From Microcaldota archaeon (GTDB lineage Archaea; Micrarchaeota; Micrarchaeia; Micrarchaeales; Micrarchaeaceae), in NCBI GenBank assembly GCA_021785805.1, contig JAJYEJ010000019.1, positions 1 to 15,568 of the forward strand: a stretch of 15,568 nucleotides of DNA, given 5' to 3'. The notes beneath the pieces are model-generated. The model was not told where the DNA came from. It ran no database searches and saw only the letters and a program-made list of their open reading frames with translations. This document shows, in pieces, positions 6,589 through 13,297 of this stretch (positions within the stretch are counted from its first letter, which is position 1; the number at the start of each line of letters is the position of its first letter). Made by a program: the position numbers and the translations under genes.

Positions 6589-7746
6589 ATGCAAGTGAAA
6601 AACATATACCATCACAAGAATTACAAGCTATTCCCATTGATACCGATAGCCCTGCTGCTGATAAGCCTGGTGTTCATACCGAGGATACCGCTGGACTCCT
6701 CGCTCAAGGGCGGGATAAATGTCCAGCTCCAGACGAACTCTACGGTCGATATAAGGATGCTTACGGCCGAGATCGATTCCAAGATACCCGGTGCGCAGGC
6801 CAGCATATCCACCTCCCCTGGGGGCATATCGGTCACTATTGCGACAAACTCGAGCCTTGCCGCGGCTGAGCAGACCCTGTTGCAGCTATACAGCTATGAT
6901 GGAAACTACTCGACAGCCGCTTACAGGATTGCTACGCTTCAGCTGGCGCTGAAGAACCAGAGCAGCAATGCGACGCTGCAGACTGCGCTGCAGGGCGAAG
7001 AGGCCAACCAGAGCAGGGCGCTCGCCCAGATGGATACGGCGACGGCAGCCATGCTGGCAAGCCTGAAGCCACTGCTCAACAACACCTATGCTTACAATAC
7101 TTCAGACCCGGCCAGCATGATAACGGCCGCTAAAAGCTCGTACACCGATGCATCGGACAATTACAAGAATTACGTCGTAAACACGCTGCAGCAGTCGGTG
7201 CCGTTCACAACCTATTCATACAACGAGGTAACGCCTACGCTCGGCGCCTATTTCCTTGGCCAGATGGTCTGGATAATCATAACCGCATTCATACTGGTGG
7301 CCATAGCGGTCTTCCTGCTCTTCAGGACACCCATACCATCACTTTCGGTGGTGTTCGGTTCGGGGAACGACATCCTTGTGGCGCTTGGCGCCATGGGATT
7401 GTTCGGGATACCGCTCGGGGTCGCATCCATAGGAGGATTGCTCATGCTCATAGGCTACTCCATAGACACGGACATGCTGTCCGCCATAAGGATATTGAAG
7501 AGAGGGGAGGATACCCCGGCAGAGAGGGCGTTCGGCACGATGAAGACCGGAATGACCATGACCTTCGCCGCCATAATCTCGTTCTCCATACTGCTGATAA
7601 TCTCCTATGTGACGTTCATACCGACGTACTTCGACATATCGAGCATAGTGCTGTTCGGGCTTGTCGCTGACTTATTCACGACGTGGCTTGGCAACACTCC
7701 GATGGTGCTCTGGTACAAGCAAAAGAAAGAGGCGAGGATATCATGA
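6589..7746 (+). CDS. secF: Protein-export membrane protein SecF, with enlarged ectodomain
   Basis: Accessory subunit of the Sec translocon; with SecD it assists late steps of export. 385 residues with six spans: one at 14-31 and five from about 225 to 376. The diagnostic archaeal SecF signature is GYSIDTDMLSAIRILKRG (289-306), followed by the last-helix motif DLFTTWLGNTP (361-371). SLKGG (38-42) starts the first external domain. This domain runs from about 32 to 224, with a Gln/Ala/Ser/Asn-rich, probably helical stretch at about 95-205. Archaeal SecF is usually near 290 residues, so roughly 90 residues are extra. ATG 6589 is chosen over the adjacent TTG 6586. The stop overlaps the secD start (ATGA), so translation is coupled. 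Confidence 0.92.
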   Translation: MQVKNIYHHKNYKLFPLIPIALLLISLVFIPRIPLDSSLKGGINVQLQTNSTVDIRMLTAEIDSKIPGAQASISTSPGGISVTIATNSSLAAAEQTLLQLYSYDGNYSTAAYRIATLQLALKNQSSNATLQTALQGEEANQSRALAQMDTATAAMLASLKPLLNNTYAYNTSDPASMITAAKSSYTDASDNYKNYVVNTLQQSVPFTTYSYNEVTPTLGAYFLGQMVWIIITAFILVAIAVFLLFRTPIPSLSVVFGSGNDILVALGAMGLFGIPLGVASIGGLLMLIGYSIDTDMLSAIRILKRGEDTPAERAFGTMKTGMTMTFAAIISFSILLIISYVTFIPTYFDISSIVLFGLVADLFTTWLGNTPMVLWYKQKKEARIS

Positions 7747-9320
7747 GCAACGGATCGTCATATCTTAGGGACAGGAGGATAATCACCTTGCTGGTAGTGT
7801 TCATAGCCCTCGCCGCATTGGATGCTGTTTACGGCCTTCACTTCGGAATAGAGTTTATAGGAGGCACGCAGATACCGGTAGCGCTGGAGCACCCGGTCAA
7901 CGTCAGCGCTGAGAGCACGCTCATAGCTGCGCTCCAGCAGAGGCTTTCGACCTTCGGACTGCAGCAGGTCACAGTAGAAGGCATAGGCAATTCTGAGCTT
8001 TACATCGTTCTGCCCACTACCTCGGCCACCAGCATCAACCAGACGCTCAACATCATCGAGAGCCAGGGAAGGTTCGATGGGATAGTAGACGGCAGGCAGG
8101 CGCTCAATGGCAGCAGCATATTGAAGGGAAGCATAGGCTCGCCTCCGCCTGAGGTGTCCAACAACACCGTCGGATGGATAGTGAACTTCTATGTCACCCA
8201 GACGGCAGCGGTCCGCTTCTCCAAGGTAGTTTATGGGCAGGCACTGCAGCCGATGTACCTCTTCCTCGACAGGCCGCTGAACACAGCCATAGTGATAGAC
8301 GAAACTTGGCTAGCCAACGTCTCTTCCGGACTGGGCACTTCGCAGGCGCAGAGCGACATGCAGAGCGCGCTCTCGTACGGTAACCAGACGATACCGGTGC
8401 TTGTGGACTACGGCACGCCGCAGAGCGAGAACAGCATAGTGACTTATCTTAAGACTAACAAGGCGCTTTACACCACGGTCTTGGCGAGCGATACCATGAA
8501 CCAGAGCACGGTCGCTTACCTGAAATCTATGAATTACACCGTAAAGCTTGAGAGCAGGGCGAACATGACCCCCGCTTATGTCCCGTCCTCCACCAATGGC
8601 ACCATCATTGACTACTGGCCACTTGTCGGTCTTCTTTCTGCTCCTGTGCTTGAGGCAGGCATAACGAACGGCAGCGTCTCAACCAGCTACCAGATAAGCG
8701 GCACTGCCCCGCTCACCATACCGCCGGGTGAGAGATACGCGTACGCATTCAACCAGACGAAGACTCTCTCGAGCATATTGAGCGGAGGGGCATTGCCAGT
8801 CGCCGTGATACCCGGAACCCCGACAACCATACCGCCGACGCTGGGCAAGAAGTTCCTTTATGTGAGCGCGCTTGCCGCCCTCATAGCTGTGATATTCGTA
8901 TCGGCGTTCATAGTGGTAAGGTACAGGAAGATGTTCCTGGTAGTGCCTATACTGCTCACCACCCTGATGGAACTGTTCATTATAGTATCCATACTCGGGC
9001 TTGTCGGGACCATAGACCTCGCGGCGGTGGCAGGAATAATAGCCGTCATCGGTACAGGGGTGGATGCCCAGGTCATAATAACCGATGAGATAGTCGCGAG
9101 GAAGACGGAGAACTCCGCGAAGATGCTGCTCAACAATGCATTCTATATAGTATGGGCGGACGTGGCGCTCCTGGTGACAGCCATGCTTCCGCTTTTCTTC
9201 TCTACCTCGCTGGTTTCCGTAATCGGGTTCGCCGAGGCTACCATCATCGGGGCGCTGCTTAGCGTGCTGATTACAAGGCCGGCATACGGCGCAATACTGA
9301 GCAAGCGCTATGCAAGTTAG
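7743..9320 (+). CDS. secD: Protein-export membrane protein SecD
   Basis: Partner of SecF. 525 residues: span 1 at about 12-29, a large external region from about 35 to 368 that begins with FGIEFIGGTQIPVAL (34-48), then five spans between about 370 and 510. The archaeal SecD signature GTGVDAQVIITDEI (437-450) is present; Asp441 is the conserved charged residue in span 4. ATG 7743 overlaps the secF stop by 4 nt and is preceded by GAGG with 5 nt spacing; longer in-frame starts would lie inside secF. There is no SecA in archaea, so SecDF cannot act as the SecA-linked pulling device known from bacteria. Several N-X-S/T sites in the ectodomain suggest N-glycosylation. Confidence 0.93.
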   Translation: MSNGSSYLRDRRIITLLVVFIALAALDAVYGLHFGIEFIGGTQIPVALEHPVNVSAESTLIAALQQRLSTFGLQQVTVEGIGNSELYIVLPTTSATSINQTLNIIESQGRFDGIVDGRQALNGSSILKGSIGSPPPEVSNNTVGWIVNFYVTQTAAVRFSKVVYGQALQPMYLFLDRPLNTAIVIDETWLANVSSGLGTSQAQSDMQSALSYGNQTIPVLVDYGTPQSENSIVTYLKTNKALYTTVLASDTMNQSTVAYLKSMNYTVKLESRANMTPAYVPSSTNGTIIDYWPLVGLLSAPVLEAGITNGSVSTSYQISGTAPLTIPPGERYAYAFNQTKTLSSILSGGALPVAVIPGTPTTIPPTLGKKFLYVSALAALIAVIFVSAFIVVRYRKMFLVVPILLTTLMELFIIVSILGLVGTIDLAAVAGIIAVIGTGVDAQVIITDEIVARKTENSAKMLLNNAFYIVWADVALLVTAMLPLFFSTSLVSVIGFAEATIIGALLSVLITRPAYGAILSKRYAS

Positions 9321-9338
9321 TGCCACCATAATACAGCC

Positions 9339-9348
9339 ATACTTAACG
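9339..9348 (+). promoter_or_regulatory. Weak TATA-like element before nmd3
   Basis: CATACTTAAC lies about 26 bp before a possible start near 9364. The leader would be about 12 nt and contain the GTGATC motif. The gap to secD is only 56 bp, so read-through from the sec genes is equally possible. Confidence 0.25.
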
Positions 9349-9376
9349 GTTCAGGAAAGGAAATATCTGTGATCAA

Positions 9377-10018
9377 ATGCTGAAATACTGCCCGACCTGC
9401 GAGAGGTCAAGCAAGGAGATACGCTTCATAGGCGAGTTTTGCGAGGCTTGCATAATCAAGAAGCTAGCTAAGCGCCTTCCTAACACCATAAAGGTGTCCT
9501 ACTGCAAGCGATGCGAGAGGCTGAAGGCGCCAGGCGGCTATGTGGAGTTCGATAACAAGGCGCTTGCCAGCGTCATAACGCATGACGTCTGCGAGAGGAA
9601 CAGCACTGCGAAGGTAAAGTCATTCGACGGCGACGTAGCGGTGGTGGACTTCATATACAATGTTGAGGGGGAACAGGTACATGTAGAGATGAAGGAGGGG
9701 ATCGAAAAGAAGCACCTGATATGCAGGGACTGCTACAGGAAAAGCTCCGGCTATTACGAGGCTCTTGTGCAGCTCAGGGGCGATAGGATCAGGATGGAGA
9801 ACATGGTAACTAAGATAAAGAACTTCCTTGCATCCAACTCCGCGTTCATAACCAAGATAGAGGAATTGGACGAGGGTCTCGACGTTTATGTGAGCGACAA
9901 GAAGGCTATGAACGCCTTCTTCCTCTATTCAAGGATAAATCCAAAACGCTCATACACATTATACGGGATAAAGGAGGGAAGGGAGGTCTATAGGAACATA
10001 TACGCCTTAAGGCTATAG
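9377..10018 (+). CDS. NMD3-family large-subunit ribosome factor
   Basis: NMD3 homologue. In eukaryotes NMD3 is the 60S export adaptor; archaeal forms bind the large subunit, probably in maturation or subunit-joining control. 213 residues with four CxxC knuckles: Cys5/Cys8 (CPTC), Cys22/Cys25 (CEAC), Cys43/Cys46 (CKRC) and Cys116/Cys119 (CRDC), expected to bind two zinc ions. The third and fourth knuckles are followed by ERLKAPGGY and YRKSSGYYEALVQLRG, the typical NMD3 phrases. The C-terminal part (about 140-213) is alpha/beta. There is no eukaryotic export tail. The length is at the short end for the family. Start ATG 9377 has GTG 5 nt upstream. The 3' end faces the pilin-like gene, 27 bp away. 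Confidence 0.9.
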   Translation: MLKYCPTCERSSKEIRFIGEFCEACIIKKLAKRLPNTIKVSYCKRCERLKAPGGYVEFDNKALASVITHDVCERNSTAKVKSFDGDVAVVDFIYNVEGEQVHVEMKEGIEKKHLICRDCYRKSSGYYEALVQLRGDRIRMENMVTKIKNFLASNSAFITKIEELDEGLDVYVSDKKAMNAFFLYSRINPKRSYTLYGIKEGREVYRNIYALRL

Positions 10019-10045
10019 CCCCCGACTAGGCTGTGGCGACTGCGT

Positions 10046-10537
10046 TCAGGTAGCGGCGATATACACGCATGGTATCGATGGCTCGGATGGGCATGCGCTC
10101 TGGGCGCTGACGTTGAGGAGATAGGTGCCCTGTGCGGTTATGGATCCAAGGTCACCGCTCACGTTCACCGGGGTATAAGCGGTCACGTAGCTGGCTCCCG
10201 CGTTCGTGTACACCACAATCACTATCTCATGCCCAACGGTGCCGTTTAGGTTCCCTATGTAGATGTCCTTGACGTTCTGCGGCATGTCCACAAGGACGAG
10301 CTGCTTTGCCGGGAAGCCCTGCGACCCTACGGTCGTCGCCACGCCGGCTATATTCCCTACGACAGCCTGTGCTTCGGTCGAAGATAACGTTGACGTTGAA
10401 TTAGATATCTGGACGAATGCCAGTACCACCAACGGGAGCAGTATGATGAGCCCAAATGATAGGGTTATCAGAAGCTCTATGCTCGATTGGGCCTTTTTAC
10501 CTGGCAGTGTGGTTGATCCGTCCCGTTTATCAGCCAT
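10046..10537 (-). CDS. Class III signal-peptide (archaeal type IV pilin-like) protein
   Basis: 163 residues. The N-terminus LPGKKAQSSIELLITLSFGL (11-30) is a class III (EppA/FlaK-type) signal: basic residues, a cleavage point before Gln17, Glu21 at +5 of the mature protein, then one hydrophobic helix (about 21-43). Such proteins are cut by a prepilin peptidase and built into surface filaments or pilus-like structures. The remainder is beta-rich, with several N-X-S/T sites and a Cys149/Cys157 pair that could form a disulfide. ATG 10537 directly follows the TGA of the CBS/HPF gene (no bases between), with GGAGG 8 nt upstream inside that gene. The two are therefore co-transcribed and probably translationally coupled. 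The specific filament is unknown. Confidence 0.82.
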   Translation of the reverse strand: MADKRDGSTTLPGKKAQSSIELLITLSFGLIILLPLVVLAFVQISNSTSTLSSTEAQAVVGNIAGVATTVGSQGFPAKQLVLVDMPQNVKDIYIGNLNGTVGHEIVIVVYTNAGASYVTAYTPVNVSGDLGSITAQGTYLLNVSAQSACPSEPSIPCVYIAAT

Positions 10538-11680
10538 TCAGTACGCCTCCTCCTCGCCCTTAGTACTGGATACCTTCTTTATCGCCATGTATTTCTCCTT
10601 ATTTTTCGTTATACCCTTCCTTAATGTGGAGAGCAGTCCGCTGAGCGTCCTCTCGAGAAGGAAGCCCGAAGTGTGGGCATTCACTATGCCCTTTCCGCCA
10701 AGCGCAAGGCGGATGTGCAGTTCATACGACTTCGTCTTCACCCTCTTTATGACTAGCGTTATGTAATCCACATTGACGTGGCTCATCTTCTCTATCTTGT
10801 CTATGAAGGACCTTAGCGTCTCCCTTATCTCGTCCTCATATTCATAGGTGTCCGAATCAAGCCCTGACACGTATATCTTGTTGCCGCCGCTCTGTCCCTT
10901 TGCCATCGTGCTCTCCAGGATGTCCAGCTCGGTGAGCACACCTATAGGCTTGCCGGACTTGGTCACCACAAGGGAGGAGATGTTCCGCTCTACAAGCAAG
11001 CGCGTCGCATCGGATAGGCTGCTGTCGTGCTCCACGCTGACCGGGTTCTTCTCCGCCACATCCTTGAGCGATATGTTCGACGGGTTGTATATGCCTGTCC
11101 TCCTCTCGGGCAGCCGCTCTGAGTTCATGGTGAACCTGTCTACCAGGTCGTAGTTCGTCACTATCCCGAAGAGGCGTTCGCCGTTCAGCACGCCGAGCCT
11201 GTTGATCTTGTTCTGTTTCATTATCGCCTTCGCTTGCGATACCGTAGATGATATGTCCATGGCAATCAGCGGGGACGACATCGCATCCTCGACCTTCACC
11301 TGACCGAGCTTGTTGAGCGACAGCAGGACCTTGAGCATCGTGCTCCTCTTCAGTATCCCCTTTATCCTCTCATTCTTCATGTATGGCAAAGCCTTGACCC
11401 TTGCCTTGTAGAAATAGTATATCGCATCGTCCAGCGACGTGCTGTCCGTTATCCTTGGCACCTTAAGCACGAATTTCTCGACGCCCTGGTTTGGAGACAC
11501 GTTCAGGCCCATGGACTTGTAAACCGCCCTTGAGTCTATCATACCGAAGTATTTTCCGTTCTTGCTTATTATGACAGCGTCATACCTCATTATCGAGGGC
11601 ACGACCTTCGTCATTGGAGCCTTGCAATCGAAAAACTCGGTCTTTGATATCAGCCCTTCTGGAATAACACTTTCTGCCAT
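10538..11680 (-). CDS. Four-CBS-domain protein with C-terminal HPF-like ribosome hibernation domain
   Basis: 380 residues. Four CBS motifs at about 12-55, 74-120, 130-182 (EDAMSSPLIAMD, FGIVTNYDLVDR) and 205-258 (NPVSVEHDSSLSDATRLLVE, GVLTELDIL) should make two Bateman modules that bind adenine nucleotides. Residues about 266-365 follow the HPF/YfiA (S30AE) pattern: KIYVSGLDSD strand, amphipathic helix RETLRSFIDKIEKM, strands VDYITLVIKRV and SYELHIRLAL, then a long helix with LLSTLRKGITKNKEKY. Inference: it binds idle ribosomes under control of cellular adenylate state. The start is ATG 11680, preceded by AGGTG with 5 nt spacing and a TATA box. An open extension to 11848 would run antisense across tRNA-Cys and is not accepted. 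It heads a unit with the pilin-like gene. Confidence 0.82.
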   Translation of the reverse strand: MAESVIPEGLISKTEFFDCKAPMTKVVPSIMRYDAVIISKNGKYFGMIDSRAVYKSMGLNVSPNQGVEKFVLKVPRITDSTSLDDAIYYFYKARVKALPYMKNERIKGILKRSTMLKVLLSLNKLGQVKVEDAMSSPLIAMDISSTVSQAKAIMKQNKINRLGVLNGERLFGIVTNYDLVDRFTMNSERLPERRTGIYNPSNISLKDVAEKNPVSVEHDSSLSDATRLLVERNISSLVVTKSGKPIGVLTELDILESTMAKGQSGGNKIYVSGLDSDTYEYEDEIRETLRSFIDKIEKMSHVNVDYITLVIKRVKTKSYELHIRLALGGKGIVNAHTSGFLLERTLSGLLSTLRKGITKNKEKYMAIKKVSSTKGEEEAY

Positions 11681-11708
11681 CGTAACACCTCTAATACTTG
11701 TACACCTA

Positions 11709-11718
11709 TATTTAAATA
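11709..11718. promoter_or_regulatory. Palindromic TATA element shared by tRNA-Cys and the CBS/HPF gene
   Basis: TATTTAAATA is a perfect palindrome centred between 11713 and 11714. Counting about 26 bp to the right gives about 11740, just before the mature tRNA 5' end at 11743. Counting the same to the left gives about 11688, an 8-nt leader for the CBS gene. It is well placed to recruit TBP for both directions. Confidence 0.55.
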
Positions 11719-11742
11719 CTAAACCCGTAAATAGAACGTTGC

Positions 11743-11813
11743 GCGAGGATGGCAGAGCGGCTATGCGCCCGCCTGCAGAGCGGTGAAGGGGGATTCGACT
11801 TCCCCTCCTCGCT
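11743..11813 (+). tRNA. tRNA-Cys (GCA)
   Basis: A complete 71-nt cloverleaf. The acceptor stem GCGAGGA/TCCTCGC is fully paired. The D arm is GCAG-AGCGGCT-ATGC, with a G-A mismatch at 13-22. The anticodon stem CCCGC/GCGGT has a C-T mismatch at 27-43. The anticodon loop CTGCAGA carries GCA at 11775-11777. The variable loop has 4 nt, and the T arm is GGGGA-TTCGACT-TCCCC. Discriminator T73 is the identity base expected for tRNA-Cys. The CCA end is not encoded and no intron is present. U8 is present, so it is a potential substrate for the ThiI encoded in this window. Confidence 0.95.
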
Positions 11814-11816
11814 TCA

Positions 11817-11829
11817 TCTTTTTTTCTTT
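11817..11829 (+). terminator. Poly-T terminator after tRNA-Cys
   Basis: A run of seven T (11819-11825) followed by C and three more T starts 6 bp past the discriminator base. This is a standard oligo-T stop for an archaeal tRNA transcript. The rest of the gap to 11934 shows nothing I can name. Confidence 0.65.
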
Positions 11830-11934
11830 CCCATTGGCATGCTCCCACGTTTCAGTGACTGCCTTACTATCCTGTTCCTTCATTTGGCGCCCCAAAACAA
11901 GCCACCAGGGCTGTCTCCGTAGCTCCGGGTTAGG

Positions 11935-12681
11935 TTAAGCCGACTTGAGGTGGTTGCCTCCGTTGACGTATATCTCCTCGCCATTCAGGTACTCCGCCTC
12001 CTCCGAATCGAGATATTTTACCATCTTGGCTATATCCTTTGGCGTGCAGTTCCTTCCAAGGGGGTTTGCCTTCGCCATAGCTTCCCATTCCTTGTCGCCG
12101 ACACCCCATAGGTCCCACAACGGCGTCCTGGTGGCGCCCGGGTTGACTGAATGGGTTCTTATCCCATACTTAGCAAGCGCGATCGCGCATGTCTTCGTGA
12201 AGTTCATCTTTGCAGCTTCAGCCGCAGCCGCGGCAGGGAACGATGGCTGTGTTTCGTGCGCCCACGACGAGGTGATGTTTATTATCGTTGACCTCTTTGC
12301 CTTCTTCAACAGCGGAATCGCATATTTCGTCATCAGGAATGTGCCCTTCACCCTAACGTCAAAGGTCTCGTTCCACTTGTCGAGGTCCATCTCCTCTACG
12401 GGGATATTGTAGTCCACAGCGGCGTTGTTGACAAGAAGGTCTAACCTTCCCGAATCCCTTTTTATCTTCTCGATTGCATCCTTTACGCCCTTTTCATCCC
12501 TGACGTCGAGATTAAGTATGGATACGTTCTTGTCGCTCTTGAACTCCTTTTCTATGAGAGCCTTGTTCTTGAGATATGTCGCATAGACGAAATAGCCGTT
12601 CTCGGAAAGATACCTTGCAATCCCCGCACCTATGCCTGTAGACGAACCCGTGACCAGAGCTACCCGCTTATCCATCGCCAA
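11935..12681 (-). CDS. SDR-fold protein with degenerate catalytic tetrad
   Basis: 248-residue short-chain dehydrogenase/reductase fold. Dinucleotide binding is intact: VALVTGSSTGIGAGIARYL (7-25), LNLDV (57-61, adenine-side Asp) and NNAA (85-88). The active site is not. Taking Ser138 of NITSS as the catalytic Ser, the Tyr position 13 residues on is Ala151 and the Lys position is Glu155 (AAAAE in place of YSASK). The Asn of the usual NLKGTF is Arg110 (RVKGTF). The family C-terminal motif YLNGEEIYVNGG (231-242) is present. It may be a non-enzymatic NAD(P)-binding protein or use another chemistry. The start is TTG 12681, because AGGTG at exactly 5 nt upstream fits it; ATG 12675 (two codons shorter) is the alternative. 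Substrate unknown. Confidence 0.85.
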   Translation of the reverse strand: MAMDKRVALVTGSSTGIGAGIARYLSENGYFVYATYLKNKALIEKEFKSDKNVSILNLDVRDEKGVKDAIEKIKRDSGRLDLLVNNAAVDYNIPVEEMDLDKWNETFDVRVKGTFLMTKYAIPLLKKAKRSTIINITSSWAHETQPSFPAAAAAEAAKMNFTKTCAIALAKYGIRTHSVNPGATRTPLWDLWGVGDKEWEAMAKANPLGRNCTPKDIAKMVKYLDSEEAEYLNGEEIYVNGGNHLKSA

Positions 12682-12735
12682 TCAATCACCTAATATAGTT
12701 CAATAACAAGCAATTTAGCACTTTGCCTGAGGCGA

Positions 12736-13167
12736 TCAGACATCTAGGACTGCTCTTGCGGCATAGCCCCCCTTAGTCGCCTTCACAGAGAGGTCAAACC
12801 TCGATATCCCCTTTACGTATATCTTTGACAGGGATGGATCCTCCTCCACCGCGGAGAGCGTAGCGGACAGCATGCGCTTATCGCCTTTCTCCTTTATGCT
12901 TATCGACTTTACCGAATGCGCGTAGACCCCTTTCGCATCCGATACCGACAGGCAGTCCTGCAGCGCAAGCCACAAGAGATCGTTCAGGTTGTCGGATTTC
13001 TCGCTTATCCTGAAACTGGACTTTTTCCGGCCGGATTTCCTCGCGGTCCTTATGTCGGCTATCGTGTCGAACAATGCAAGCATGGCGTTGCTGAACGCCT
13101 CTTCGACATTTTTGCCGCTGGCCACGAACTCGACATCCGCAGTGTGGTTGACATATTTATATCCCAC
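12736..13167 (-). CDS. Archease, activator of tRNA ligase RtcB
   Basis: A 143-residue protein of normal length. Archease promotes guanylylation and turnover of RtcB, which joins tRNA halves after intron removal. Visible family features: HTADVEF at 8-14 with metal ligand Asp11, GKNVEEAFSNAMLALFDTIAD (18-38), DLLWLALQDCLSVSD (63-77), and the C-terminal VKGISRFDLSV...GGYAARAVLDV ending with Asp142. The usual VKAVTYHxLxV strand reads VKGISRFDLSV, so the conserved His of TYH is Phe. The start is GTG 13167, with GTG 5 nt upstream as ribosome binding site; a nearby ATG is out of frame. It is divergent from the Nudix-UDG gene. No intron-containing tRNA or rtcB is visible here. Confidence 0.88.
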   Translation of the reverse strand: MGYKYVNHTADVEFVASGKNVEEAFSNAMLALFDTIADIRTARKSGRKKSSFRISEKSDNLNDLLWLALQDCLSVSDAKGVYAHSVKSISIKEKGDKRMLSATLSAVEEDPSLSKIYVKGISRFDLSVKATKGGYAARAVLDV

Positions 13168-13199
13168 GTCATCACGCGCTATTCTGCTTTATCAGAACG

Positions 13200-13208
13200 C
13201 TTTAATAA
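13200..13208 (-). promoter_or_regulatory. TATA-like box for archease
   Basis: The minus strand reads TTATTAAAG. A start near 13178 gives a leader of about 11 nt including the GTG motif. For the divergent Nudix-UDG gene the candidate boxes (CATTAATTAC near 13219, CTATATCGG near 13270) are poorly spaced, and I do not choose between them. Confidence 0.35.
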
Positions 13209-13297
13209 CCCTAATCTGCATTAATTACGTCCTATGAAGAGAAGAGTAACTGCTGATATGTGATGACACCTATATCGGCTGAGGACAAGGCGATAGA

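Noticed and set aside
7683..7742. Longer SecD start inside secF
   Set aside because: It needs a 64-bp overlap with secF; the ATGA overlap at 7743 with GAGG upstream is the standard coupled arrangement.
11681..11848. 56-codon N-terminal extension of the CBS/HPF gene
   Set aside because: It would run antisense through the whole tRNA-Cys and the shared TATA palindrome. ATG 11680 has an AGGTG motif at 5 nt, and the extension has no domain character.
11827..11934. Possible small gene between tRNA-Cys and the SDR gene
   Set aside because: No frame with a start, ribosome binding motif and plausible protein was seen; it is treated as plain intergenic sequence.
13234..13263. Nine-codon micro-frame (MKRRVTADM) upstream of the Nudix-UDG gene
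   Set aside because: It is too short to separate from chance and has no ribosome binding motif at the usual spacing. An attenuation role cannot be supported.
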